A DNA stretch of 64,000 bases, taken from contig CM046442.1 in NCBI GenBank assembly GCA_025506515.1, positions 63,001,340 through 63,065,339 of the forward strand, written 5' to 3'. The position numbers and the translations under genes were made by a program. Positions 1 through 10,729 of the stretch are shown piece after piece; positions within the stretch are counted from its first letter, which is position 1, and every line of letters starts with the position of its first letter. The DNA comes from Flaveria trinervia (Eukaryota; Streptophyta; Magnoliopsida; Asterales; Asteraceae). The notes under the pieces were generated by a model. The model was not told the DNA's origin and ran no database searches. It worked only from the letters and a program-made list of their open reading frames with translations.

Positions 1-185
1 TACCTACCTCCCCTTTTTAAGTAATTAAATACTGAAACTAAACTATTCTCTCCTTAAAATTCGATAACCAAAAATGTTTTTGTGTTTTTGGATTTGGAAA
101 CAAAGGAAAATAAAATAAACTTAAAAAATAAGAAAGATTCGTCGCACTAAGAACTTGATTTTTCTGGAATCACATCACTTTTCTT
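1..185. other. AT-rich edge sequence, probably 3' end of element C
   Basis: This stretch lies just downstream (minus strand) of the RNase H end of element C. I see no coding frame, LTR end or polypurine tract in it. By position it should be the 3' untranslated region of C, whose 3' LTR would lie outside the window. Confidence 0.3.
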
Positions 186-1822
186 TTACACGCCATTGAG
201 CTCCAAAAGATATAAAAATCGATGTTTGTCAAAAGCTTTTGTGTAAAGATCGGCGCGTTGAAACTTCGTATTAATTTTAACAATATCGACTAATTTATTT
301 TCAAAACAATCACGTATAAAATGATATTTAATACTGATGTGTTTAGTTTTTGAGTGTTGGACCGGAATTTTAGTGACAGCTATTGCAGCAGAATTATCAA
401 GAAAGACCAGGGTGTTAGAAAATTGAAAACCGTAGTCTCGCATTTGTTGTTGAATCCATATGATTTATGAACTGCAACTTGCAGTAGCAATATATTCAGC
501 TTCACATGTTGACAGAGCAACATATGTCTACTTCTTACAATGCAAGGTGACTAAGCCTCTTCCAAAGAACTAACATCCTGCTCATGTTGACTTGTAATTC
601 ATCTTGCAACCACCATAGTCCGAGTTACTATACGTTGTAAGCTCAAAGTCATCATCGTGAGGATACCACAACCCGAGTATTGGAGTACCCTTCAAGTAAC
701 GAAAGATCCTTTTTACCCCAATTAGATGATTCACTTTTGGTTTAGCTTGATATTGGAATAGAGACACATGGCGTATATAATATCAGGACGAGAGGTTGTG
801 AGATAAATTAGAGATCCTATCATTCCTCGGTACATAGTAGCATCTACCACATCACCATTTTCGCCGAGTGCCACATTGTGGTTCATGGCAAGTGGAGTCC
901 AAGCAACCATTGCATTCTCCATGTCGAACCGACTAAGGATATCTCCTACATATTTGGACAGATGCAGGAAGATTCCATTTGGTGTGTAATCCACCTGTAA
1001 CCCAAGAAAGAACATTATCTCTTCCATGGCACACATCTCAAACTCAGCTTTCATCACGGATTCGAATTCTTTACACAATGCTTCATTTTTGGAACGGAAG
1101 ATTATGTCATCCACATATACCTGTACCGGTAGTAAATCATGATCTTTCTCTTTGATGAACAACGTGCAACCAATAACCCCTCTGCAAAAACCATGTTTCA
1201 GGAGATGAGTAGAGATTTTCTCATACCAGGCTCGAGGAGCTTAAGGAAGCCCGTAAAAAGCCTTGTGAAGTTTATAAACTCTATCCCGATGATAAGGATC
1301 CTCAAATCCTTGGAGTTGACTAATGTACATCGTTTCACGGATTTCACCATGAAGGAATGCACTTTTCATATCCAATTGATAAACTTTGATCTTTATGTAG
1401 GATGCATACACTAAGAAGATACGAATTGCTTCCATCTTTGCCACAAGTGCAAACACTTCATTGTAGTCGATGCCTTTGACTTGTCTAAACCCTTGAACGA
1501 CAAGCCGAGCCTTGTTTCTAATTATAACCCCTTGGTCATCTTTCTTACACTTAAGAACCCATTTAGTGCCAATCACATTTGCACCTTTTGGTTTGTCCAT
1601 AAGAGTCCATACTCCTAACTTCTTAAACTCAAGGAGTTCTTCTTGCATAGCACTAACCCATGCCTCATCTTTTAAAGCTTCAATACATATTTTGGCTCAG
1701 ATTGAGACACAAAACATCGATAAGCACCATCATGTAGATATCCTTTTCCATGACTGCGGCATAATCAGCTGATTATAGCTGATTTCGTGTTTGAACTCCC
1801 GATAGAATATCTCCGATGATGT
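186..1822 (-). pseudogene. Element C pol, RT-RNase H part
   Basis: This is the C-terminal half of a copia polyprotein, copying element RNA into DNA in virus-like particles. Reading down the minus strand: an IIGDILSGVQTR linker (about 1780-1822); the RT N-terminal part (1648-1241) with GTKWV, KARLVVQGF and QLDMKSAFLHGE; an in-frame TAA at 1241-1243 in the normally invariant YGLxxAPRAW motif; the RT palm with catalytic YVDD at 1106-1117; and RNase H with NSDYGGCK, a DNSAA acid motif and TKHISIKYHFIRDC. A frameshift lies near 765. Length and order fit the family, but at least two lesions make it non-functional. It resembles the RT of E1-E4 (VQVYVDDIIF) but is clearly diverged from them. Confidence 0.85.
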
Positions 1823-1892
1823 TGTCAGGGACCTTGTACGTACGGAGTACTAACTGATAATGTGTGAAACTAGATCAAATAGTGTGGAATCC
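1823..1892 (-). repeat. Element B 3' LTR remnant
   Basis: On the plus strand this begins TGTCAGGGACC and matches the start of the LTR at 12557 (TGTTAGGGACC) through the shared words GTACGGAGTA, AACTGATAATG, AGATCAAAT and GGAATCC. Similarity stops at about 1892, so only some 70 bp of a roughly 585-bp LTR remain. Confidence 0.65.
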
Positions 1893-2159
1893 AAATTTCT
1901 TGGACACCACATGATCCTTAATTAGGTTAAACTTTGAGTGGACATCTGCATTGGCCATCCGCATGTATATCATAATCACTGGAAGATCACATGATCAATT
2001 TGATTGGACACCACATGATCAATCACATGATCAGTTCACCACATGATCAATTTGAGTGGACTAAGCCTCTTCCAGTGCTAATCACCTTCCACTCCTTGGT
2101 TAGTGCGGATCAATAACCAGAGGAGTGGACACCATATGATCCTTAATGGGTTGTTATTT
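1893..2159. repeat. Degenerate ACATGATCA repeat region
   Basis: Four to five copies of ACATGATC(A/C), often preceded by GGACACC, are scattered here with diverged spacers. TGATCA is itself palindromic. No coding frame is visible. A related GACACCATATGATC word recurs at 15684-15697 in element C, suggesting this is decayed element DNA near the gag-pol junction, not a satellite. Confidence 0.4.
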
Positions 2160-2837
2160 ACAGGTCTACATTTTGTATTTAACATGATCATATCATGGTG
2201 GAAATACTTTGTAACCCAACCCTTCCCCATTATTTTGTTCTCTCACTAAATGTTGAACTATATGAGAAGAACCGGTCCAACTGTGCAGTTTTTGATTTAA
2301 AGAATTGACTTCGACTTCTAAAACTGCTTTTTCTTTCTTTGTTTCTTCCAAAGAATTTAAATAAAACTTTATATCATTAGCTTGGTTAAAAGCAACAACC
2401 TCGATTTCCCTTAGTTGTTTACCTAAAAGTTCTATTTTTTCTTTATAACTGCACTTATTTTGTTTCAATATACGATTAGCTTTTGTGCATAGTTGTAAAT
2501 CATTTACTAAGCTATCATTGTGGTTTAATAACCTAGCAAATTTCAAATCTATGATCTCTCTAAATTTGTTACATTCAATACAAGCATGTTTTTCAAAAAC
2601 TTGGTCTTTCGTACTTACCTATGAATAATCAGTTGAATCAGCCATCAATGCAGAGTTAGACTCTTTAGATGCTGGAGATTCTGAACATGCGTTCTGAGTT
2701 CTTCTTCAATCAGGTGATTTACCACATTCATAGTTTCTTCATTATCTGACATTACTTGTTCAACTGTGATTTCACCTTCACTCGCAGATCCATCATCCAA
2801 TCCCTCGACACATGCAATGTTTGATACACCCGGAGAC
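2160..2837 (-). pseudogene. Element B Gag, part after the zinc knuckle
   Basis: This continues the Gag of B on the far side of element A. A long helical segment (2546-2193) is rich in Lys, Glu and Leu with heptad-like spacing (LGKQLREIEVVAF, LEETKKEKAVLEVEV), followed by a Gly/Asn-rich segment. Such a coiled coil after the CCHC knuckle is common in plant copia Gag and would support particle assembly. The reading frame leading to the A insertion point (2837) continues in frame from 10725 once A is removed. A stop precedes 2546, so this part is broken. Downstream protease is absent. Confidence 0.65.
2833..2837. other. Target site duplication, left of element A
   Basis: GAGAC directly precedes the 5' LTR and is repeated at 10725-10729 directly after the 3' LTR. 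Five bp is the normal copia target duplication. Confidence 0.9.
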
Positions 2838-3788
2838 TATTGGATCTTATATGCCCAAGACACATATAAGATTGATGTGGTTAGTGCGTAATGATCCAAG
2901 TCAGGTCATACCAATAACAAGTTAGACAAACACCATCAAATATTTGTTTAATGATAGGATCATGCAACAAATATAGACACTAATTTAGAAAATTGGTTTT
3001 CTAAATATTGCTTTTGTGTTAGAACAAAATTATATGGATGATTTTGTTCAAGAGAGATATATTTGTTTCATTATTTAAAATGGTTAGATAATGACTTATA
3101 AAAGAGTGTTGTGTTATAAAATTACAACTAGGTTTTAATTTTACAACATGAATTAATAAAAGGGTGCAACTAATACAAAATAAAAAGTGTGGGAAAACTT
3201 GTTTTTGTTTGAAGTTGCGGCCGCCCAAGGGCATTGGGAGACCCCCCTTTTGTCTTGGTTCTTGCATGACTTAACTTATGCAACACACCACAATCAACTC
3301 TCCTAAGACTCTCTCTCACACACACTAGAAACTCTCTCAACTTGGCTGCTTGATTTCGAGCTTGGAGCAGAAATATTGGGGCTGAAGTTCCGAGTTCTAG
3401 TGACGCAAAAGAAGAGGTTCTTTTGGGTGTAGCAACCTAACAAGCAAGGTGTTTGAAGGGCTTGGGGTATCACGGATTTGAGGCCTTCTCTTTTGAAGAT
3501 TAGTCACTCAAAAGCATCATCATCTTCATCTATTTCGATCTTGTTTTGCTGCTGCAAGGTAGTTTATGGCAGCTTCTTTATGGCTGTCCATAATGCTAGT
3601 TTTATGTCTTCCTTGCTTGTCTATTCACATAAATGATCCTTGTAAAATGGGTTTGTTTTTACACTAATATGGTCACCTAAAGAACATATATTTCAGCTTT
3701 GAAAATCATTCAAGAACTAATATTATCCGCTGCGTTTTCTGAAAGTTTAAATGGTTAAACTACGTTTTATGTTCTTGCAAACCCAACA
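2838..3788 (+). repeat. Element A 5' LTR
   Basis: This is a 951-bp direct repeat of 9777-10724. It begins TATTGGATC, where copia LTRs usually begin TGTTGG, so the terminal TG has become TA in both copies, and it ends CAAACCCAACA. The 3' copy lacks about 11 bp near the end (around 3744 here). Confidence 0.95.
3097..3104 (+). promoter_or_regulatory. TATA box in element A 5' LTR
   Basis: TATAAAAG lies about 260 bp into the LTR and is conserved at 10037-10044 in the 3' LTR. It is the best candidate for the RNA polymerase II core promoter, which would put the U3/R border near 3130. Confidence 0.55.
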
Positions 3789-3789
3789 A

Positions 3790-3803
3790 TGGCATCAAGA
3801 GCC
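3790..3803 (+). other. Element A primer binding site
   Basis: TGGCATCAAGAGCC starts 2 nt after the LTR. It resembles the tRNA-Met complementary site TGGTATCAGAGCC with one substitution and one inserted A, so pairing with the primer tRNA would be weakened. Confidence 0.7.
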
Positions 3804-5237
3804 GGTTATGTGGATGACTTGCTTGTTTTGTCCTTTAAAATTGGTTTTAAGGATGTTTATAGACTTGTTATGGGCTGCTATGTTTTGTTTGAATGATTCC
3901 CCAACTTTCAAAGTCATATCACACATGCTTGTGATTAGATCTTGAAAGATATATATCATGATATGTTGATTGTTTGGACAATGTTTAAAACCAAAAATTT
4001 CAGTTTATGTTGGCTGAAATTTGAAGGTTTTAAGTGGGGTTTCATTGTATGTTTTGATGATATGATCATTGGTTGTTAGTGTGCATAACCTAGCCTTTGA
4101 CCTTGTGTTGTTTGGATGCTTGCAATGTTTGTTTTGGTTGTTTTCTCTTGGGTTGTAATATTATTCATTTGTGCTTTGTTTAAAAATGTAATTTGTCCAT
4201 TTATTCATTGGGATGTAATAATAGATTAGGAGCCTTTTTCCTTTTACTAGAATATGTATTAGGATATATATTTTTTGTAAAAGAAGATGCTCGGGATGGA
4301 AACACAATGGAAGACACAAAAGAAGGACTCGAAGCATATGGATGCAAGTTCAAGTGGGAGTCCATCAAGACCCCTATTTTGTGTTGTTTTCAACCCTTAG
4401 GAAAGACCTAATGACCACACTTGTGATGGCAAACAAGTATGGTCACAATAGTTGCTAAGGTTATGCACATTATGGTTGTTTATGCTTATGACTTGTTTGG
4501 ATGTTTGTTATTTGATTGTGTGGTTGATTTTGACATGCTTTACAAAATAATTAACAAACTTAACAAGTTATTAAAATGATGGTTCTTATCATTAAAAGGT
4601 AATAAAAGGTTATTAAATTGATTTAATGGTTTATAGATTAGAATTGGTTTTAATCAAAGGACCATAGGGTACCTTGTATTTGAAAGCATGCAAATACAAG
4701 TACACAGAGTTTTCTAAACTAGAATTATGAAATCTCTAAACTTTTGACCAACAAGTTCAACACCGTCCTTTTGCACAACACTTGAATCATTTGGAAACTC
4801 TTAATGGGATAAAGGTCACCTAACCATTTAGAGGGAACTTATGATTTAAGGTGGGGATACCACATTGGTGGGATAAAGGTCACCTAACCACTTATGTGGG
4901 TAAACTCACACGTGTGTGCAAGTAGGGTAACTTGATTTGCAAACCATGTTAAATGGATCACCTAAATATGGTTTCCAAATGGTGTTGATGGGATTATCGT
5001 GCCGACTTTACATATGATGTTTAAAGGTCGATCCCATACATCTAGAAGTTGCAAATGGTTGCAACCGTCAATCGTTGACCACCTTATTAATTTAAATCGT
5101 GGGATAAAGGTCACCTAACCACAATTTAAATGTAATGTTGGGTTCTAGATTTTAATATGAAAATACCTTAAAAGGCATTTATTATTAAGATTACAATATC
5201 GAAAATACTAAAATAAAACTTTGTTAAAATTTTGTAG
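3804..5237 (+). other. Element A untranslated leader with threefold repeat
   Basis: There is no convincing coding frame in these 1.4 kb. A word containing GGATAAAGGTCACCTAACC occurs exactly three times, at 4806-4826, 4870-4890 and 5101-5121, always preceded by TG or GTG. The leader of such elements normally carries packaging and dimerisation signals; a link between the repeat and that role is inference. Confidence 0.6.
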
Positions 5238-6140
5238 ATGGCCTCAAATAATGATAATTCCGATAACTCATCCGCTTCCAACCAATCTCTACGAGCGATC
5301 CTCCAAAAGGAACGTCTAAACCATAACAACTTCATCGATTGTATCGAATCTTGAGAATCGTTCTCAAGCAAGAGAGAAGATCGTATGTTTTAGACGACCC
5401 TATCCCCGATCAACCTAGAGAGGATGATGAGGAGGCCTATAACGATTGGCTGAAATACACTAGGACTCCGTCCAAGTGTCTTGTCTCATGCTAGCGAGCA
5501 TGACTCCAGATCTCCAAAAGGAGTATGAACACCACGGAGCTTACGACATGATAACCCAACTGAAGGAAACGTTCCAACAGCAAGCAAGGGTTGAGCGCTT
5601 CGAAACGGTTCGAGCACTCCATGCATGTCGTATGGACGACAACCAATCTGTTTCATCTTATGTACTTAAGATGAAAAGTCACATTGACCGCCTCGAGAGG
5701 CTATATTGTCCCGTCTCGAAGGAATTGGCCACGGATTTGATCCTCAATGGCCTTACCAAGAAGTTTGAGACATTCGTGTTGAACTACAACATGAATGCAT
5801 GGGACAAAAGCATTGGTGAGCTTCACTCAATGCTCAAAACGGCCGAGGCGGCCATGGGTAAAAGGGTTTTACCCGTTCTCACCATCAATGAAGGTGGGAA
5901 CAACAAAAGGCCTCGTCCCGCACCCAAGGCAAAGGTTGCAAAGGGTAAGGGACCCGCTTGGGGAAAAGGGAAAGGGGTGGCAAGGGTGCCACCCAAACCA
6001 CAAGAGAAAAAGCAAAAGGTTGATACTAATGACCCATGCTTCAAGTGTGGAGAGATTGGACATTGGGAAGGAATTGTCCTGTCCATCTCCAAGAGTAGAA
6101 AGCAAAGAGGGATGCCGGGCAGACCTCAGGTACAATATAC
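5238..6140 (+). pseudogene. Element A Gag
   Basis: Gag is the capsid/nucleocapsid precursor that packages element RNA. The start is the ATG at 5238 (MASNNDNSDNS), right after the leader. A stop caused by a frameshift falls near 5350. The capsid core continues in another frame (5476 on) with LQKEYEHHGAYDMITQLKETF and MDDNQSVSSYVLKMKSHIDRL, typical of the copia gag (UBN2/Retrotran_gag) domain. A Lys/Pro-rich basic stretch precedes a zinc knuckle whose first half CFKCGEIGH is intact (around 6037), but a frameshift removes the final Cys. At least two frame lesions make it non-functional. Confidence 0.85.
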
Positions 6141-7140
6141 ATGATCCATATTGATTTAAACATGATATCCTCTAACACATGGGTATTAGATACCGGATGT
6201 GGAACTCACATTTGCAATTTGTTGCAGGGGTTCAAAAGAAGTAGTGACTTCAAGAAAGGGGATGTAAGCCTCTACATGGGCAATGGGGCTAAAGTTCAAG
6301 TTAAAGCCCGTGGTGACTACATCTTGAAACTTCCAAATGGTTTGGAAGTGATTTTGAACAATGTTTTGTATGCTCCTAGTTTGACTAGGAATATTATCTC
6401 TGTAGCCCTGTTAAAACAATTTGGATATGTATTATCCTTTATTGAAAATGATATTCATGTTTCTTTAAATGGTATGTTCTATTTTAAAGCCATTCCCATT
6501 AATGGTATTTATGAATTGGCTCATGAAAATACTCTAAATAGCTCATTGTACCATACTAACACCAAGAAACTCAAGTTGGACTTGAGTGATACCTATCTTT
6601 GGCATTGTCGTCTTGGTCATATAAACAAGAAACGTATACAAACACTTCAAAAGAATGGTCTTTTAAAAACAAATGAATATAATTCATTTGATGTATGTGA
6701 ATCTTGTTTACAAGGAAAGATGACTAAGGCACCCTTTAGTGGAACTAATGAAAGGGCAAAAGATTTATTAGGAATCATACATTCGGATGTATGTGGTCCT
6801 TTTAAGCCAATGACTAGAAATGGTGAAAGATACTTCATTACCTTACCGACGATTATAGTCGCTATGGGTATGTGTACTTATTAAGGCACAAAGATGAAGC
6901 TTTTGAAATGTTCAAAATCTTCAAGAATGAAGTAGAAAATCAACTTAACAAGTCAATTAAAGTTCTCCGTACCGATAGAGGAGGTGAATACCTGAGTGAT
7001 GCTTTTCAAGATCATCTTAGGAGTTGTGGGATTGTCTCACAACTCACTCCACCTGGAACACCACAACATAATGGTGTGTCTGAGAGGAGGAATCGAACCT
7101 TATTGGATATGGTTCGATCTATGATGGTTCGATATTATTT
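6141..7140 (+). pseudogene. Element A protease-integrase
   Basis: The aspartic protease motif WVLDTGCGTHICN has its DTG at 6189-6197. The pre-integrase zinc domain follows with the HHCC set (LWHCRLGH then CESCLQGK, around 6597-6716). The integrase core shows all three acids: D in IHSDVCGPF (about 6785), D in VLRTDRGGEY (about 6975) and E in HNGVSERRN (about 7085). A single-base frameshift near 6845 separates the first acid from the other two. Just after DMVRSM (about 7130) the expected C-terminal integrase region is missing and the text jumps to an acidic linker, so a few hundred bp have been deleted. Confidence 0.88.
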
Positions 7141-8984
7141 TTATGACCCACTGGAACAAAAGGTGTTTGTTGCCAGAAAGGGTGAGTTCTTAGAAGTAAA
7201 GTTTCTTATGGAAGGAACTAGCAGTAGAACAGTGGATCTTGAGGAGGATCAAGAACCACAACCCGATGCACATTTGGTTGAAACTAGCACTCAACATGAG
7301 GATGTTGAAGATGATCAATGGTTGATCAATACACACAAAACGTTCGCAGAAGTGGTAGAACTAGTAATCCACCTGAAAGATACGGATTTTTCATGGATGG
7401 ATGCTATGTGGTAGATTCAGATGAACCAACCACATATCATGATGCAGTGTCCAATTCGGATTGTTACAAATGGCTCGAGGCCATGAGCGTTGAGATGCAA
7501 TCCATGCATGACAATCAAGTATGGGACTTGGTTGTTCCACCTCCTAACTCAAAAGTAGTTGGAAGCAAATGGGTTTTCAAGAAGAAAACCGATATGCATG
7601 GAAACTTGGATACTTATAAAGCTAGACTTGTAGCAAAGGGTTTCACTCAAACTCAAGGGGTTGATTATGATGAAACCTTCTCACCTGTTGCGATGCTAAA
7701 GTCTATAAGAATATTGTTTGCCATAGCTTCTCATTATGATTATGAGATTTGGCAAATGGATGTCAAAACCGCTTTCCTAAATGGATATCTTGAGGAAGAT
7801 GTCTATATGGTTCAGCCTGAAGGTTTTGTCGATCCAAAACATCCTAATAAAGTATGCAAGTTAAAGAAATCAATCTATGGATTGAAACAAGCATCGAGAA
7901 GCTGGAATCACCGTTTTGATGAGGAAGTAAAGAAATTTGGCTTCATCAAAAACGCTGATGAGGCTTGTGTGTATAAGAAGGCTAGTGGGAGCACAATAAC
8001 TTTCCTAGTATTGTATGTTGATGACATACTATTATTTGGAAATGACATTCCAACTTGGAAGGTGTAAAAACCTGGCTTGGAAGTTGTTTTTCCATTAAGG
8101 ATCTTGGTGAAGCCGCCTATATTCTGGGAATAAAGATCTATAGGGATAGATCAAGGCGGTTGATTGGTTTGAATCAAAGTGCTTACATTGATAAGATCTT
8201 GAAAAGGTTCAAGATGGAAAACTCTAAGAAAGGTACCGTACCTATTCAAAGAGGAACAATATTGAGTACGACTCAATGTCCTAGCTCAAAGGATGAGCAA
8301 GATAAAATGAAGGCAATCCCATACGCATCTGCTATTGGATCCATCATGTATGCGATGATATGCACTCAACCAGACGTGTCATGCGCCTTAAGCATGACAA
8401 GCCGTTACCAGCAAAATCCTGGAAGCAATCATTGGCTGGCTGTTAAGAACATACTTAAGTACCTAAGGAGGACAAGAGACATGTTCTTAATCTATGGATC
8501 TGGTGATGAGGAACTCGTTGTAAACGGTTACACGGATGCGAGTTTCCAAACCGATCGTGATGATTCTCGGTCGCAATCGGGATATATTTTCATTCTGAAT
8601 GGAGGAGCAGTCTCTTGGAAAAGCTCCAAACAGGATGTGGTGGCTCTATCAACTACAGAATCAGAAAACGTCGCCGCCTCATTGGCAGCTCAAGAAGCTG
8701 CATGGTTAAAGAAATTCATTGCCGATCTCGGGGTTATCCCTTCCATTCAGGACCCCCTAGAGATCTTTTGTGACAACGAGGGTGCGATTGCTCAAATCAA
8801 GGAACCTCGTGCTCATCAAAAGACTAGGCACATTGAGCGGAGATTCAACTTCATACGAGATGAAGTTGAAAAGGGAAAGATATGTATTCGCAAAGTTCAT
8901 ACAGATCAAAACATTGCGGATCCTCTCACGAAGCTCCTTGAAAAGGCAAAGCATGAAGGTCATACTTGTGCCATGGGACTTTGA
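7141..8984 (+). pseudogene. Element A reverse transcriptase-RNase H
   Basis: After an acidic linker, the RT domain runs from about 7450 with VVGSKWVFKKK, YKARLVAKGF and IWQMDVKTAFLNG to the catalytic YVDD at 8014-8025. A single-base frameshift at about 8060 moves the rest into the frame of 8055-8984. RNase H keeps its catalytic residues in YTDASF, TTESE and CDNEGA, and ends IADPLTKLL. Apart from the one frameshift both domains look complete, consistent with a recent insertion. Length and order match copia Pol. Confidence 0.9.
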
Positions 8985-9765
8985 TATTCTAGTGATTGGA
9001 TTTGATATGTAAATTTTGTATTTGGATATGTGGAACTCTTTATTTGAATAAAATTACTTGGTTATAATGTTTCAATTAATGTTCCAATTTAGCATGTTTA
9101 ATCCATGAGTAAAATATTCACACTAAATGTCCGTAGTCGTTCAAACTTGTGGGAACAAGTATGAGGGTAAGACTATTATGAACTTGGATTGGTTGATATA
9201 CATAAGGATGAATATAGAGCAATGGGTTGCTACCAAGGTTCATGGATATTTGTGGGATGCAAATATTGGACAGACCTGCATCTCAAATATTACTACATGG
9301 AATCTTTTGATTGATCATAAGTAAATTTGAGTAAAGGCGAATATCATTTGGTATCCTTAGACCTGAGATACATATTGGGTTTTGATATTCACCAAGTGTT
9401 ATACCTTGAGCTTATTCTTCACTGTCCTGAAATAGTGGACAGTGCATAAAGGTATGTTCAGGCATGACACGAGTGTTTATGAGAAACGTATGTAATCAAG
9501 ATGAATTTGTTCCTCTTATTCGTTGAGAGTTAGATGTCTAAGGCCTGATTAAGTTAAATCAACAAGGAATGATCATTCTGTGTCCATGGATTTAACATGA
9601 CATCTGTGACAAAAGGATAGATGATTAATTCACCTAAAAACATTTCAAGTATGGTACTTGAAGAGGATGATGTTATTAAATGGCACTTAGTCATACGTAT
9701 TAAGGGTAGTAAACCGTTGTTAGGCGGTATTTACTACTTACATCAATCTTCTATGAATCTTGTGC
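8985..9765 (+). other. Element A 3' untranslated region
   Basis: This 0.8-kb AT-rich interval between RNase H and the polypurine tract holds two short chance frames (65-69 codons) without family features. I see no extra gene here, unlike in E1-E4. Confidence 0.6.
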
Positions 9766-9776
9766 AAGTGGGAGAT
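9766..9776 (+). other. Element A polypurine tract
   Basis: AAGTGGGAGAT lies directly before the 3' LTR and is the expected plus-strand DNA primer site. Confidence 0.75.
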
Positions 9777-10724
9777 TATTGGATCTTATATGCCCAAGAC
9801 ACATATAAGATTGATGTGGTTAGTGCGTAATGATCCAAGTCAGGTCATACCCAATAACAAGTTAGACAAACACCATCAATATTTGTTTAATGATAGGATC
9901 ATGCAACAAATATAGACACCTAATTTAGAAAATTGGTTTCCTAAATATTGCTTTTGTGTTAGAACAAAATTATATGGATGATTTTGTTCAAGAGAGATTT
10001 ATTTGTTTCATTATTTAAAATGGTTAGATAATGACTTATAAAAGAGTGTTGTGTTATAAAATTACAACTAGGTTTTAATTTTACAACATGAATTAATAAA
10101 AGGGTGCAACTAATACAAAATAAAAAGTGTGGGAAAACTTGTTTTTGGTTTGAAGTTGCGGCCGCCCAAGGGCATTGGGAGACCCCCCTTTTGTCTTGGT
10201 TCTTGCATGACTTAACTTATGCAACACACCACAATCAACTCTCCTAAGACTCTCTCTCTCACACACACTAGAAACTCTCTCAACTTGGCTGCTTGATTTC
10301 GAGCTTGGAGCAGAAATATTGGGGCTGAAGTTCTGAGTTCTAGTGAAGCAAAAGAAGAGGTTCTTTTGGGTGTAGCAACCTAACAAGCAAGGTGTTTGAA
10401 GGGCTTGGGGTATCACGGATTTGAGGCCTTCTCTTTTGAAGATTAGTCACTCAAAAGCATCATCATCTTCATCTATTTCGATCTTGTTTTGCTGCTGCAA
10501 GGTAGTTTATGGCAGCTTCTTTATGGCTGTCCATAATGCTAGTTTTATGTCTTCCTTGCTTGTCTATTCACATAAATGATCCTTGTAAAATGGGTTTGTT
10601 TTTACACTAATATGGTCACCTAAAGAACATATATTTCAGATTTGAAAATCATTCAAGAACTAATATTATCCGATGCGTTAGTTTAAATGGTTAAACTACG
10701 TTTTATGTTCTTGCAAACCCAACA
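9777..10724 (+). repeat. Element A 3' LTR
   Basis: This is the 948-bp partner of 2838-3788, starting TATTGGATC and ending CCCAACA. The TATA box is at 10037-10044. GAGAC follows immediately. Confidence 0.95.
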
Positions 10725-10729
10725 GAGAC
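10725..10729. other. Target site duplication, right of element A
   Basis: This GAGAC is identical to 2833-2837. Confidence 0.9.

Larger units (their letters stand above)
2838..10724 (+). mobile_element. Element A: LTR-complete Ty1/copia retrotransposon
   Basis: A is a 7.9-kb plus-strand element with two LTRs of about 950 bp, a primer site, leader, gag, protease, integrase, RT, RNase H, polypurine tract and a perfect 5-bp target duplication. It sits inside gag of element B. By eye its LTRs differ by about six or seven substitutions and a similar number of small indels, so it is a fairly recent insertion. Coding frames are broken by frameshifts in gag and RT and by a deletion after the integrase core. 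It is a different copia lineage from E1-E4: its RT reads YVDDILLF and it has no extra gene after RNase H. Confidence 0.95.

Noticed and set aside
3751..4411. Plus-strand frames at the start of element A
   Set aside because: The first begins inside the LTR and crosses the primer site; the second lies in the noncoding leader. Neither has recognisable content.
5823..6135. Minus-strand frames of 88-89 codons opposite element A gag
   Set aside because: They are shadows of the basic, Gly/Pro-rich Gag region on the other strand, with no family features.
9127..9830. Two short plus-strand frames after element A RNase H as an extra gene
   Set aside because: They have 65 and 69 codons, the second runs into the 3' LTR, and neither resembles the extra gene of E elements.
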